A stretch of 64,000 nt of DNA. It comes from Dongia_A sp039808885 (lineage in GTDB: Bacteria; Pseudomonadota; Alphaproteobacteria; Dongiales; Dongiaceae). The stretch spans positions 1 to 64,000 of the forward strand of contig JBDHTX010000019.1 of the NCBI GenBank assembly GCA_039808885.1, read 5' to 3'. The position numbers were made by a program, and so were the translations under genes. Below the pieces are notes generated by a model. The model ran no database searches, had not been told where the DNA came from, and saw nothing but the letters and a program-made list of their open reading frames with translations. Shown one piece after another: positions 1 through 8,818 of the stretch (its first letter is position 1; each line of letters opens with the position of its first letter).

Positions 1-857
<857 letters not shown>

Positions 858-972
858 GACCGTATACCCTGCTGGCTGGATCGGGAGAGGGATGGTTAAT
901 TTACAAAGCCTAACACCGAAACCGTTAAGGGGCGATGACCTATTTTGCCCTGCAGCATAGACCTTTTGCGGA

Positions 973-2364
973 TCAGCCAGCCAGGCAATCGTCGATGCGG
1001 CCCAGCGTCTCTTCCCGGCCAAGCACCTGCATTACCTCGAAAATCGGCGGCGAAGTGGTGGCGCCCGACAGCGCGGCGCGGAGCGGCTGGGCAATCTGGC
1101 CCAGCTTGATGCCTTTCGCCTCCGCAATGCCGCGCGCGAGGCTCTCGAGGTCCGCGGCCACCCACGACGCTGCCTCGGCCAGATGGGCGCGCAATTCGGA
1201 CAGCACCGAGCGTGCGTCGCCGGTCATCTGCGCGCGCGCCTTGTCGTCCAGCGTCAGCGGGCGGTGCGCGGCGTAGAACTTCGCATTCTCGGCCAGTTCC
1301 TTGAGCGTCTTGGCGCGCGCCTTCAGCCCGGCCATTCCCGCGGTCAGGCGCTGGACGACCGCCCGGTCGTCCGCCTTGCCGAGACGCTGCGCCACCTCGT
1401 CCGCCAGCCGCGCGTCGTCGCAACTGCGGATGTAGTGGCCGTTCAGGTTGTCGAGCTTGGCGAAGTCGAAGCGCGAGGGCGCGCGGCCCACGGCGTCGAG
1501 ATCGAACCACTTGACCGCCTGCTCGGTCGAGATGATCTCGTCGTCGCCGTGACCCCAGCCGAGGCGCAGCAGGTAGTTGCGCAAGGCCTCCGGCAGGTAG
1601 CCCATCTCGCGATAGGCCTCGACGCCCAGCGCGCCGTGGCGCTTGGACAGCTTGGCGCCATCGGCCCCGTGGATCAGCGGGATATGGGCGAAGCTCGGCG
1701 CATCCCATCCCGCCGCCTGGTAGATCTGCAGCTGGCGGAAGGTGTTGGTCAGGTGATCGTCGCCGCGGATCACCTGGGTGATGCCCATGTCGTGGTCGTC
1801 GACGACGACGGCGTGCATGTAGGTGGGCGTGCCGTCGCTGCGCAGCAGGATCATGTCGTCGAGCTGGTCGTTGGCGACCTTGACCTCGCCCTGCACCTTG
1901 TCGTGCACGACGGTCTCGCCGGTGAGCGGCGCCTTGAGGCGGATAACCGGCTTGACGCCGGCCGGCGCGTCCTTCGGGTCGCGGTCGCGCCAGCGGCCGT
2001 CATAGCGCACCGGCTTGCCGGCCGCGCGCGCCGCCTCGCGCATCTGCTCCAGCTCCTCCGGCGTGCAATAGCAGTGATAGGCCTTGCCCGCCGCCAGCAG
2101 CTCGCGCGCGACCTCGGCATGGCGCGCGGCGCGGGCGAACTGGAAGACGATCTCGCCGTCCCAATCCAGGCCCAGCCACTTCAGGCCCTCGATGATCGCG
2201 TCGATGGCTTCCTTGGTGGAGCGCTGGCGGTCGGTATCCTCGATGCGCAGCCGGTAGGTGCCGCCGTGGTGGCGGGCATAGAGCCAGTTGAACAGCGCCG
2301 TGCGGGCGCCGCCGATATGCAGGAAGCCGGTGGGCGAGGGGGCGAAACGCGTGACGATACTCAT
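973..2364 (-). CDS. gltX: Glutamyl-tRNA synthetase
   Basis: Class I aminoacyl-tRNA synthetase of 463 residues charging tRNA with glutamate in the cytosol. The N-terminus MSIVTRFAPSPTGFLHIGG contains the HIGH-type signature (HIGG), followed by RTALFNWLYARHHGG. The KMSKS-type loop is KLSKRHG, followed by the usual LPEALRNYLLRLGWGHGD segment. The length fits the bacterial enzyme. Many alphaproteobacteria carry two GltX paralogues, and one may be GluQ-discriminating or tRNA-Gln-charging; the sequence alone does not tell me which this is. It is divergent from the comEC-like gene across 122 bp. Confidence 0.96.
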   Translation of the reverse strand: MSIVTRFAPSPTGFLHIGGARTALFNWLYARHHGGTYRLRIEDTDRQRSTKEAIDAIIEGLKWLGLDWDGEIVFQFARAARHAEVARELLAAGKAYHCYCTPEELEQMREAARAAGKPVRYDGRWRDRDPKDAPAGVKPVIRLKAPLTGETVVHDKVQGEVKVANDQLDDMILLRSDGTPTYMHAVVVDDHDMGITQVIRGDDHLTNTFRQLQIYQAAGWDAPSFAHIPLIHGADGAKLSKRHGALGVEAYREMGYLPEALRNYLLRLGWGHGDDEIISTEQAVKWFDLDAVGRAPSRFDFAKLDNLNGHYIRSCDDARLADEVAQRLGKADDRAVVQRLTAGMAGLKARAKTLKELAENAKFYAAHRPLTLDDKARAQMTGDARSVLSELRAHLAEAASWVAADLESLARGIAEAKGIKLGQIAQPLRAALSGATTSPPIFEVMQVLGREETLGRIDDCLAG

Positions 2365-2486
2365 GGTCGGGTGATCCGGTCGGAATTGCGGGCGGAAGTC
2401 GGTGGTTCTTAGCCATCCCCCGGCCCCTTGGCAACCGATAGGAAGATCGGCTCTGATACAGCCAAAGCGTGTAGGGGGGGCGAGGG

Positions 2487-4676
2487 GTGCGGCTGGATTG
2501 GGTCGACCTGGTTCTGGCCGAGCAGCGCCGGGTGTGGCCGGTCTGGCTCAGCATCGCCTTCGGCAGCGGCATCGCCGCCTATTTCGCCCTGCCCGCCGAG
2601 CCGCCCTGGTTCGCCGGTGGCGCGGGCTTTGCCGGGGCTCTCGCCGGTGCCCTCGTCCTGCGCCGCCGGGACGCCGCTGTGGCGATCTGCGTCCTCCTCT
2701 GCGCCACCGCGGCGGGATTTGGCGCGGCCCAGTTCCGCACCGCCCAGGTCGCCGGGACCATGCTGCCGGCGGCGATCGATCGGGCGCTCTATGTCGGCGT
2801 GATCGACCAGATCGAGCTTCTGCCGGCCGGCCAGCGAGTGACCCTGCGCGACGTCGACATCAAGGATCTGCCGCGTGACCAGACGCCCGCTCGGATGCGG
2901 ATCAAGACGGTGGTAAACCAACCGGAGCTGCGCATCGGCCAGAAGATCGGCGGGGTCGCCAGCCTGAACGCGCCGGCGGGACCGGCGGCGCCGGGCGCCT
3001 TCGATTTCCGTCGCCAGGCCTTCTTTGCCGAACTCGGCGCCACCGGCTTCGGTTTCGGCCGGTTGAAGGTTCTGAAACAGCCCGGGGACATGGGGCGGCT
3101 GCGGGGCCTGTTTGCGACTGCGGCCGACTGGATCGGCGCGACCCGGGGCGCCATCGCGCAGCGCATTCGCGCGCAATTGCCGGGCGAGGCGGGCGCCATG
3201 GCCATCGCGCTCACCGTCGGCGACCAGACCGCGCTGCGCAGCGCCGATCTCAACGCGATGCGCGATTCCGGCCTCGCGCATCTGTTGTCGATTTCCGGCC
3301 TGCATATCGGCCTTGCCGCCGGCCTGTTCTTTTTCGGAATCCGCTTCGCGCTCGCCTTCGTGCCGCGCATCGCGCTGCGCTATCCGGTGAAGAAATGGGC
3401 GGCGGTGGCGGCGATCGTCGCCGCCTTGCTCTATGCCGGCCTCGCCGGCTGGACCACGCCGACGCAGCGCTCGGTGATCATGGCCGGCATCGCCTTCCTC
3501 GCCATCATCCTCGACCGTTCGCCGATCTCGCTCCAGCTGGTGGCCTGGGCTGCGTTTCTCGTCCTGCTGTTCCAGCCCGACAGCCTGCTGGGCGCCAGCT
3601 TCCAGATGTCCTTCGCCGCGGTCTTCGCGCTGGTGGTGGTGTTCGAGCGCCTCGGCCCCTGGTTCGCGCGGCGCCGGCAGAACTGGGGCGAGGGGGCCAG
3701 TTGGCAGGCGCGGATCTTCCATGCGCTCGGCTGGCTCTGGGTCTCGCTGACGGCGACGGTGGCGACCAGCTTCATCGCCGGTCTCGCGACCCTGCCTTTC
3801 GCGCTCTATCACTTCGACCGGATCTCGGTCTACGGCGTCCTCGCCAACGCGATCGCCGTGCCGCTGACCGGCTTCGTCATCATGCCCGCCGCCGCGCTCG
3901 CGCTGATCCTGATGCCGTTCGGGCTGGAGTCCTGGCCGCTCGCCGCCATGGGCTGGGGCTGCGACGCGCTGCTGGCGGTGGCGCGCTGGGTGGCTGGCTG
4001 GCCAGGCGCGGTGGCCCTGGTTCCGGCGCCGGCCGCCTTTGCGCTGCCGCTGTGCGCCATCGGGCTGCTTTGGCTCGGCTTGGCGCGCGGGCGGCTGCGC
4101 TGGGCCGGCGTCGTCGTTCTGGTTGCGGGTCTGTCGACGGCCTGGCTGGCGGAGCGCCCGGCGATGCTGATCTCGCCCAGCGGCAAGTTGATCGCGTTCC
4201 GCATGCCTGACGGGGATTTGATGCTGAGCTCACCGCGCGCCGAGCGCCTGGTGCGCGAGACCTGGTTGCGGCGCAACGGCCAGAACCGTGCCGACGACCT
4301 GGGCGACCTGGGCGACCTGTCCGGCGGGGCGAATTGGCTGCGCTGCGACGAGCGCGGGTGTGACTACGGCACCGGGGTGAAGATCCGGGTACTGCTGGGC
4401 GAGGCGATGCCGGATGCGGCGGATTGCGCCGGGGTGGCGCTGCTCATCGCCGTGCAGACGAGCGCCGCGCCGGCCTGTGCGGGCGCAACCGTCATCACCA
4501 AGGCCGACCTGTCGGCCCACGGCGCCATGGCGGTCTACCTGGATGGGGCGGAGCCGCGGATCGAAACCGTCGGCGACCGTATCGGTGCGCGTCCCTGGGC
4601 GGTGAATGCACTGACAGGCAGGCCGGATTTGGGCGACGGCGGCGTGACCGAAGGGGAAGCGCCGCTAGATCAATAG
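2487..4676 (+). CDS. comEC: ComEC/Rec2-family membrane protein
   Basis: A 729-residue polytopic inner-membrane protein with a GTG start. Residues about 25-180 look like the DUF4131/OB-type N-terminal region. Residues about 220-500 carry the competence domain, with the characteristic LSISGLHIGLAAG motif and many hydrophobic helices. ComEC forms the channel for single-stranded DNA uptake in transformable bacteria. The C-terminal region (about 560-729) is degenerate and does not show the HxHxDH motif of the metallo-beta-lactamase nuclease domain of Gram-positive ComEC; this short form is common in alphaproteobacteria. A 9-bp tandem repeat near 4298-4321 encodes a DLGDLGDL stretch. The gene converges with lexA and overlaps its end by 7 bp. 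Natural competence is not demonstrated by this gene alone. Confidence 0.85.
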   Translation: MRLDWVDLVLAEQRRVWPVWLSIAFGSGIAAYFALPAEPPWFAGGAGFAGALAGALVLRRRDAAVAICVLLCATAAGFGAAQFRTAQVAGTMLPAAIDRALYVGVIDQIELLPAGQRVTLRDVDIKDLPRDQTPARMRIKTVVNQPELRIGQKIGGVASLNAPAGPAAPGAFDFRRQAFFAELGATGFGFGRLKVLKQPGDMGRLRGLFATAADWIGATRGAIAQRIRAQLPGEAGAMAIALTVGDQTALRSADLNAMRDSGLAHLLSISGLHIGLAAGLFFFGIRFALAFVPRIALRYPVKKWAAVAAIVAALLYAGLAGWTTPTQRSVIMAGIAFLAIILDRSPISLQLVAWAAFLVLLFQPDSLLGASFQMSFAAVFALVVVFERLGPWFARRRQNWGEGASWQARIFHALGWLWVSLTATVATSFIAGLATLPFALYHFDRISVYGVLANAIAVPLTGFVIMPAAALALILMPFGLESWPLAAMGWGCDALLAVARWVAGWPGAVALVPAPAAFALPLCAIGLLWLGLARGRLRWAGVVVLVAGLSTAWLAERPAMLISPSGKLIAFRMPDGDLMLSSPRAERLVRETWLRRNGQNRADDLGDLGDLSGGANWLRCDERGCDYGTGVKIRVLLGEAMPDAADCAGVALLIAVQTSAAPACAGATVITKADLSAHGAMAVYLDGAEPRIETVGDRIGARPWAVNALTGRPDLGDGGVTEGEAPLDQ

Positions 4677-5389
4677 CGCCGCATCAGGCCGACCAGCCGG
4701 CCCTGGATGCGGACCCGGTCGGGGCCGAAGATGCGCGTCTTGTGCGCGGGATTGGCAGGTTCGAGCGCGATGGAATCGCCCTTGCGGCGCAGGCGCTTCA
4801 GGGTGACCTCGTTGTTGTCGATGAGCGCCACCACGATGGTGCCGTTCTCGGCCGTCTCGCAGCGCTCGATGACCACGGTATCGCCGTCCTGGATCCCGGC
4901 ATCGACCATCGAATCGCCCTCGACCGTCAGGGCGTAATGTTCCCCGCGGCCGACCAGGGTGGCCGGCACGTCGATGGAGTTGGAATTGTCGCGCAGGGCC
5001 TCGATGGGCGTGCCGGCCGCGATCTTGCCGTAGAGCGGCAGCTGCAAGGCGCTGCTGGCCTGGGCCGCGACCACGGCGCCGGGCAGGGACGGGGTGAAAT
5101 CGCCGCGGATGACGTTGAGCGCCGCCCGGCGATCCTCTCCGGCGCGCGGCGCGGGGGCGGCCTTCGCGGTCTGGTCCTCGGGCAGGCGGACGACGTCCAG
5201 CGCGCGGGCCCGGTGCGGCAGGCGGCGGATGAAGCCGCGCTCCTCAAGCCCGGTGATCAGGCGGTGCACGCCGGACTTGGACTTGAGGCCGAGCGCCTCC
5301 TTCATCTCGTCGAAGGAGGGCGAGATGCCCGTATCGCCCAGGCGTTCCTGGATGAATTTGAGCAATTCCCGTTGCTTGCGCGTCAGCAT
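4670..5389 (-). CDS. lexA: LexA SOS repressor
   Basis: Autocleaving repressor of the SOS regulon, 239 residues from the chosen start. The N-terminal winged helix begins MLTRKQRELLKFIQ and includes GISPSFDEMKEALGLKSKSGVHRLI. The C-terminal S24 protease domain has the Ala-Gly cleavage site (IAAGTPIEA), the catalytic Ser in EGDSMVDAG and the catalytic Lys in EVTLKRL. ATG 5389 is chosen over ATG 5395 because it gives the canonical MLTRKQ start and places a GGGGA ribosome site 5-6 bases upstream. Length and motifs are normal for alphaproteobacterial LexA. The promoter immediately upstream carries a LexA box, so autoregulation is expected. Confidence 0.97.
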   Translation of the reverse strand: MLTRKQRELLKFIQERLGDTGISPSFDEMKEALGLKSKSGVHRLITGLEERGFIRRLPHRARALDVVRLPEDQTAKAAPAPRAGEDRRAALNVIRGDFTPSLPGAVVAAQASSALQLPLYGKIAAGTPIEALRDNSNSIDVPATLVGRGEHYALTVEGDSMVDAGIQDGDTVVIERCETAENGTIVVALIDNNEVTLKRLRRKGDSIALEPANPAHKTRIFGPDRVRIQGRLVGLMRRY

Positions 5390-5473
5390 GGACATCCCCG
5401 TTTGGCGCTGCCCGTGCCGCCCGAACCATCGGCGCACCAGGGATAGCGCAGGAACAAATCACAAACACAGGAT

Positions 5474-5502
5474 GTTCTATTTTAGTTCCAGGCAGGCGTC
5501 AA
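5474..5502 (-). promoter_or_regulatory. lexA promoter with LexA (SOS) box
   Basis: On the plus strand 5474-5488 reads GTTC-TATTTTA-GTTC, an exact match to the alphaproteobacterial LexA box GTTC-N7-GTTC. On the minus strand a -35 element TTGACG (5502-5497) and a -10 element TAGAAC (5479-5474) are separated by 17 bp. The LexA box therefore covers the end of the spacer and the -10, the right geometry for repression of lexA by its own product. The transcription start would lie roughly 75-80 bp before the lexA start codon. Confidence 0.88.
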
Positions 5503-5517
5503 GCCGGTTGTGGGGGA

Positions 5518-5545
5518 GGGGCCGGAAACCCCTCCGCCGGCCCCC
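5518..5545 (-). terminator. GC-rich hairpin just after ridA
   Basis: GGGGCCGG (5518-5525) pairs perfectly with CCGGCCCC (5537-5544) around an 11-nt loop, two bases beyond the ridA stop. An alternative, mutually exclusive stem (GGAGGGG with CCCCTCC) uses the same bases. There is no U-tract, so it is a possible Rho-assisted or structural 3' end rather than a classic intrinsic terminator. Confidence 0.45.
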
Positions 5546-5547
5546 AA

Positions 5548-5901
5548 TCAGTCGCAGGCGGCCGTCACCATGATCTCGACCTTCCATTTCGGGTCGGCGA
5601 GCTTGGCTTCCACCGTGGCGCGGGCGGGCGCCTGGCCGGCCGGCACCCATTCCTTCCAGGCGCGGTTCATGTCGGCGAAGGTGGAAATGTCCGAGAGCCA
5701 GATATTGACCTTCAGCATCCGCGTCTTGTCGGTCTTGGCCTGGGCCAGCGTCTCATCGATCTGCTTCAGGATGTTCTTGGTCTGCTCGTAGACCGAGGGT
5801 GAGACCGGCTCCTCGGCGACGTGGCCGGCGAGATAGGCGACCCCGTTATGCACCACCATGTCCGCGATCACGGAGGCGTCGCCGAAACGTCGAATGGTCA
5901 T
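5548..5901 (-). CDS. RidA/YjgF family protein
   Basis: A 117-residue Rid-superfamily protein. RidA enzymes hydrolyse reactive enamine/imine intermediates released by PLP enzymes. Visible family features are the VVHNGVAYLAGHV strand, the QTKNILKQIDETL helix, and the PARATVEA segment holding the conserved arginine that binds the substrate carboxylate. The length is slightly short but within family range, and the C-terminus (KVEIMVTAACD) is normal. It may belong to one of the Rid1-7 subgroups rather than canonical RidA, so no symbol is given. It stands alone between lexA (same strand, downstream) and a divergent ABC exporter. Confidence 0.88.
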   Translation of the reverse strand: MTIRRFGDASVIADMVVHNGVAYLAGHVAEEPVSPSVYEQTKNILKQIDETLAQAKTDKTRMLKVNIWLSDISTFADMNRAWKEWVPAGQAPARATVEAKLADPKWKVEIMVTAACD

Positions 5902-6058
5902 GAAAAGCTCCTTCGGATTGACAGTCGTCTGAACTGAGGCGCGGCATCATAGCGATCCGCGCGTGCCGCACAATTCCCACTCCGCTTGAATTTGGCGGCT
6001 TTTGCTGGTCCTCTGGCGGGCCGTATTCGATCCTAATGTCTCCACACATTCGCAGCGC

Positions 6059-7066
6059 ATGAAGCCCGCCATCCATATCGAGCGCCTGTGCAAGAACTAT
6101 GAGGTGCACCAGAAGGAACCCGGCCTTGCCGGGTCCTTCCGCTCGTTCTTCCGTCGCAAGTTCCAGATCGTGACGGCGGTAAAGGACGTGAGCTTCGACA
6201 TCGCGCCCGGCGAGATCGTGGGGTTTCTCGGGCCCAATGGCGCCGGCAAGACCACCACGCTGAAGGTGCTGTCGGGCCTGCTCTATCCGACTTCCGGCGT
6301 GGTGGATGTCCTCGGCTTCACCCCGCAGGAGCGCAAGGCCGCCTTCCTCAAGTCCATCACCATGGTCATGGGCCAGAAGCAGCAATTGGCCTGGGACCTG
6401 ACGCCGGCCGATTCCTTCCTGGTCAACCAGGCGATCTATGACGTGGCCGATGGCGATTTCCGCAGCCGGCTTGGCGAGCTGACCGAGATGCTGGAACTGC
6501 AGCCGATCCTGAACAAGCCGGTGCGCAAGCTGTCGCTGGGCGAGCGCATGAAATGCGAGCTGGCGGCGGCGCTTCTCCACGCGCCGAAGATCCTGTTCCT
6601 GGACGAGCCGACCATCGGCCTCGACGTGAACATGCAGCAGGCGGTGCGCCGCTTCGTCGCCGAGTACAACAAGCGCACGGGCGCCGCCATCATCCTGACC
6701 TCGCACTACATGGCGGATGTCGAGGCGCTGGCGGAACGGGTGCTGGTCATCGACGGCGGCCGGCTGGTGTTCGACGGCAATCTGAGCGCCCTGGTCGCCG
6801 AGCGCGCGCCGAACAAGGTGCTGCGCCTGCAGCTGGACGCGAGCGTGCCGGCGGAGCGTCTGGCGCAATTCGCGCCGGTGCGCAAACTCGATGGATTGAC
6901 GGCGGAATTGCTCGCGCCGCGCGGCCAGGTGGCGGAGATCGCCGCGCGCATCCTCAACGAGATCGCGGTGGCCGACATCGCGATCGAGGACATGCCGATC
7001 GAGGAGGTGCTGGGCGCGCTGTTCCAGCGCCGGCCGGCGACGATCGCGGCGGAGGCGGGGTCGTGA
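6059..7066 (+). CDS. ABC-2 type exporter, ATP-binding subunit
   Basis: A 335-residue cytoplasmic ATPase driving the two membrane proteins encoded directly downstream. ATG 6059 (MKPAIHIERLCKNYEV) is preferred; an in-frame upstream start at 6002 would add 19 unlikely residues. Walker A is GPNGAGKTT, the signature region is KLSLGERMKCELAAALLHAPK, Walker B is ILFLDEPTIGLD, and the switch histidine lies in ILTSHYMADVE. The insert EPGLAGSFRSFFRRKF before the first conserved strand is typical of COG4586 ATPases, which pair with COG4587 and COG3694 permeases. Its stop overlaps the start of the next gene. Substrate is unknown; related systems are annotated as multidrug, viologen or polysaccharide exporters. 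Confidence 0.9.
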   Translation: MKPAIHIERLCKNYEVHQKEPGLAGSFRSFFRRKFQIVTAVKDVSFDIAPGEIVGFLGPNGAGKTTTLKVLSGLLYPTSGVVDVLGFTPQERKAAFLKSITMVMGQKQQLAWDLTPADSFLVNQAIYDVADGDFRSRLGELTEMLELQPILNKPVRKLSLGERMKCELAAALLHAPKILFLDEPTIGLDVNMQQAVRRFVAEYNKRTGAAIILTSHYMADVEALAERVLVIDGGRLVFDGNLSALVAERAPNKVLRLQLDASVPAERLAQFAPVRKLDGLTAELLAPRGQVAEIAARILNEIAVADIAIEDMPIEEVLGALFQRRPATIAAEAGS

Positions 7067-7860
7067 CCCTGATCAGCCTGCGCGCGCTGCGGGCGCTGCT
7101 GGCGCTCTGCTACAGCATCTCGCTGCAGTACCGCGCGCAATCGGTGCTGTGGATGATCAATGGCAGCGTGCCGCTGATCATGCTGCTGATCTGGCTGCAA
7201 TTGGCGAAAGGCGGGCCGGTCGGCGGCTACGACCAGCTCACCTTCGCGCAGTATTTCCTGTTCATGTTCCTGTGCCGGCAGACGACGCCCAGCTGGGCGA
7301 CCTATCTGATGGACCGCGCGGTGAAGCAGGGGGAATTGTCGCCCCTTCTGCTGCAGCCGCTCAATCCGGTCTGGCGCTATGCCTGCGAGCATTGGGGCGA
7401 ATTGCTGTCGCGCCTGCCCTTCATCATGCCGGCCTTCCTGCTGGGGCTGACCCTGGCGGATGCGTGGTCGATGCGGCTGCTCGAGAGCCTGCCGGTGTTC
7501 CTGCTCGCATTGGCGCTGGCCTGGATCATCAATTTCATGGTCCACATCCTCGTCGGCATGATTGCGTTCTGGACCGACAACGCGCTCGGCTACGACAATT
7601 TCGTCTATCAGCTCTATGTCATGCTCGGCGGCGTCATGGTGCCGATCGAGCTGTTCCCGGCGCCGTTGCGCGCGGCGATCTATTGGACGCCGTTTCCCTA
7701 TGTGCTCGATTTTCCGGTGCGGGCCATGATCGGGCGTGCCGTCGGCGCCGACCTCTGGCAGGGGCTCGGCATTCAGCTTGCGTGGGTCGTCGGGCTCTTT
7801 GCGCTGTTCGGCCTGCTGTGGCGCGCCGGCTTGAAGCGCTATTCCGCCGCGGGCGCCTGA
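7063..7860 (+). CDS. ABC-2 type exporter, permease subunit 1
   Basis: A 265-residue integral membrane protein of the COG4587 type, starting at GTG 7063 inside the stop of the ATPase gene (GTGA overlap), which implies translational coupling. About six hydrophobic helices are visible. The segment FLCRQTTPSWATYLMDRAVKQGELSPLLLQPLNP is characteristic of this family, as is the C-terminal LGGVMVPIELFPAPLRAAIYWTPFPYV. It forms a heterodimeric channel with the next gene product. A longer open frame runs upstream from 6553, but this overlaps the ATPase gene and is not real coding sequence. Confidence 0.88.
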   Translation: MTLISLRALRALLALCYSISLQYRAQSVLWMINGSVPLIMLLIWLQLAKGGPVGGYDQLTFAQYFLFMFLCRQTTPSWATYLMDRAVKQGELSPLLLQPLNPVWRYACEHWGELLSRLPFIMPAFLLGLTLADAWSMRLLESLPVFLLALALAWIINFMVHILVGMIAFWTDNALGYDNFVYQLYVMLGGVMVPIELFPAPLRAAIYWTPFPYVLDFPVRAMIGRAVGADLWQGLGIQLAWVVGLFALFGLLWRAGLKRYSAAGA

Positions 7861-7863
7861 GCG

Positions 7864-8649
7864 ATGCGACGGCACCTGAAACTCATCCTGCTGTTCCTGC
7901 GTGCGACGATCCAGACGCAGCTGGAATACCGCTCCGGCGTGTTCGGCCGCTTCCTGGCGAATGTATTGTCGGTGGCGACCGGCATTCTGCTGCTCTGGGC
8001 GATGTTCCAGCAGGTCGCGGAAATCGGCGGCTGGAGCTTCGATCAGGTGCTGGTTCTCGTCGGCGTCGTCTACACCATCGAGTTCGTGATCGAGATCTGG
8101 CTCTATCCCAGCCTGAGCCAGATCTCGACCTATGTGCGCAAGGGCGAGTTCGACCTGTTGTTGCTGAAGCCGGTCTCGTCGCAGTTCCTGGTCACCTTCC
8201 GCTACCTGCAGGTGCTCGACATCACCGGTCTCGCGCTCGGGCTTGGCGTCATCGGGTATGGCATGGCGCGCCTCGATGCCGTCAGCGCTGCGAACGTCCT
8301 GCTGCTGGTGCTGTTCCTGGTCATCGCCCTGGCGATCATCTACAGCGTCTATCTGGCGCTTTCGACGCTGGCCTTCTGGTTCACCCGGATCGAGGAGGTG
8401 GCGAGCCTGATCTGGCTGCATTCCACCGCTGGCAGCTTTCCCATCGCCGCCTATCCGGCCTGGGCGAGGGTGCTGTTCACCTTCGTGCTGCCGGTCGCCT
8501 TCGTCACCAATGTACCGGCCCAGGCGGCGACGGGGCGGCTGACCTGGGACTGGGCGCTCGGCGCAATCGCCTTCGCCGGCGTGGCCCTGCTGGGGTCCGG
8601 CTGGCTGTGGGGCCGGGCCATCCGCAGCTACAGCAGTGCCAGTTCCTGA
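7864..8649 (+). CDS. ABC-2 type exporter, permease subunit 2
   Basis: A 261-residue inner-membrane protein of the COG3694 type, starting 3 bp after the first permease. It has about six hydrophobic helices and the family segment STYVRKGEFDLLLLKPVSSQFLVTFRYL, mirroring the QGELSPLLLQPLNP segment of its partner. Together with the ATPase this makes a complete exporter operon with no accessory or regulatory gene inside it. Nothing downstream of 8649 belongs to the operon; the following transglycosylase has its own promoter. Confidence 0.88.
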   Translation: MRRHLKLILLFLRATIQTQLEYRSGVFGRFLANVLSVATGILLLWAMFQQVAEIGGWSFDQVLVLVGVVYTIEFVIEIWLYPSLSQISTYVRKGEFDLLLLKPVSSQFLVTFRYLQVLDITGLALGLGVIGYGMARLDAVSAANVLLLVLFLVIALAIIYSVYLALSTLAFWFTRIEEVASLIWLHSTAGSFPIAAYPAWARVLFTFVLPVAFVTNVPAQAATGRLTWDWALGAIAFAGVALLGSGWLWGRAIRSYSSASS

Positions 8650-8661
8650 CCTCGGACCGTC

Positions 8662-8676
8662 TGGCACGCCCTTTGC
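8662..8676 (+). promoter_or_regulatory. Putative sigma-54 promoter of the transglycosylase gene
   Basis: TGGCACG (8662-8668), four bases, then TTGC (8673-8676) is an exact match to the core -24/-12 consensus of RpoN promoters, with GG and GC 12 bp apart. It lies in the gap between the exporter operon and the transglycosylase, about 140 bp before ATG 8819. A 7-bp inverted repeat (CTTTGCG at 8671-8677 and CGCAAAG at 8696-8702) overlaps and follows it. No activator site was identified. Confidence 0.7.
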
Positions 8677-8818
8677 GACGTTGCCTGTCAGAAGACGCAA
8701 AGAGGCGCCAAATGGCGGCATTTACGGCCAAACGGCCCGTTTCGGGGCAGCAGCGACCGGCAAGAATTGCCGGGTCTGCCGCCTATGCCCACGCCCGGCC
8801 GATCGCGGGGAGGGGCTG

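Noticed and set aside
2487..4676. Treating the comEC-like gene as evidence for natural competence
   Set aside because: The nuclease-type C-terminal motif is not visible and no other competence genes are in the window; ComEC homologues are widespread in species not known to be transformable.
6706..8721. A 671-codon open frame antisense to the ABC exporter
   Set aside because: Gln/His/Arg-rich composition of an antisense shadow; the plus-strand ATPase and two permeases explain the sequence completely.
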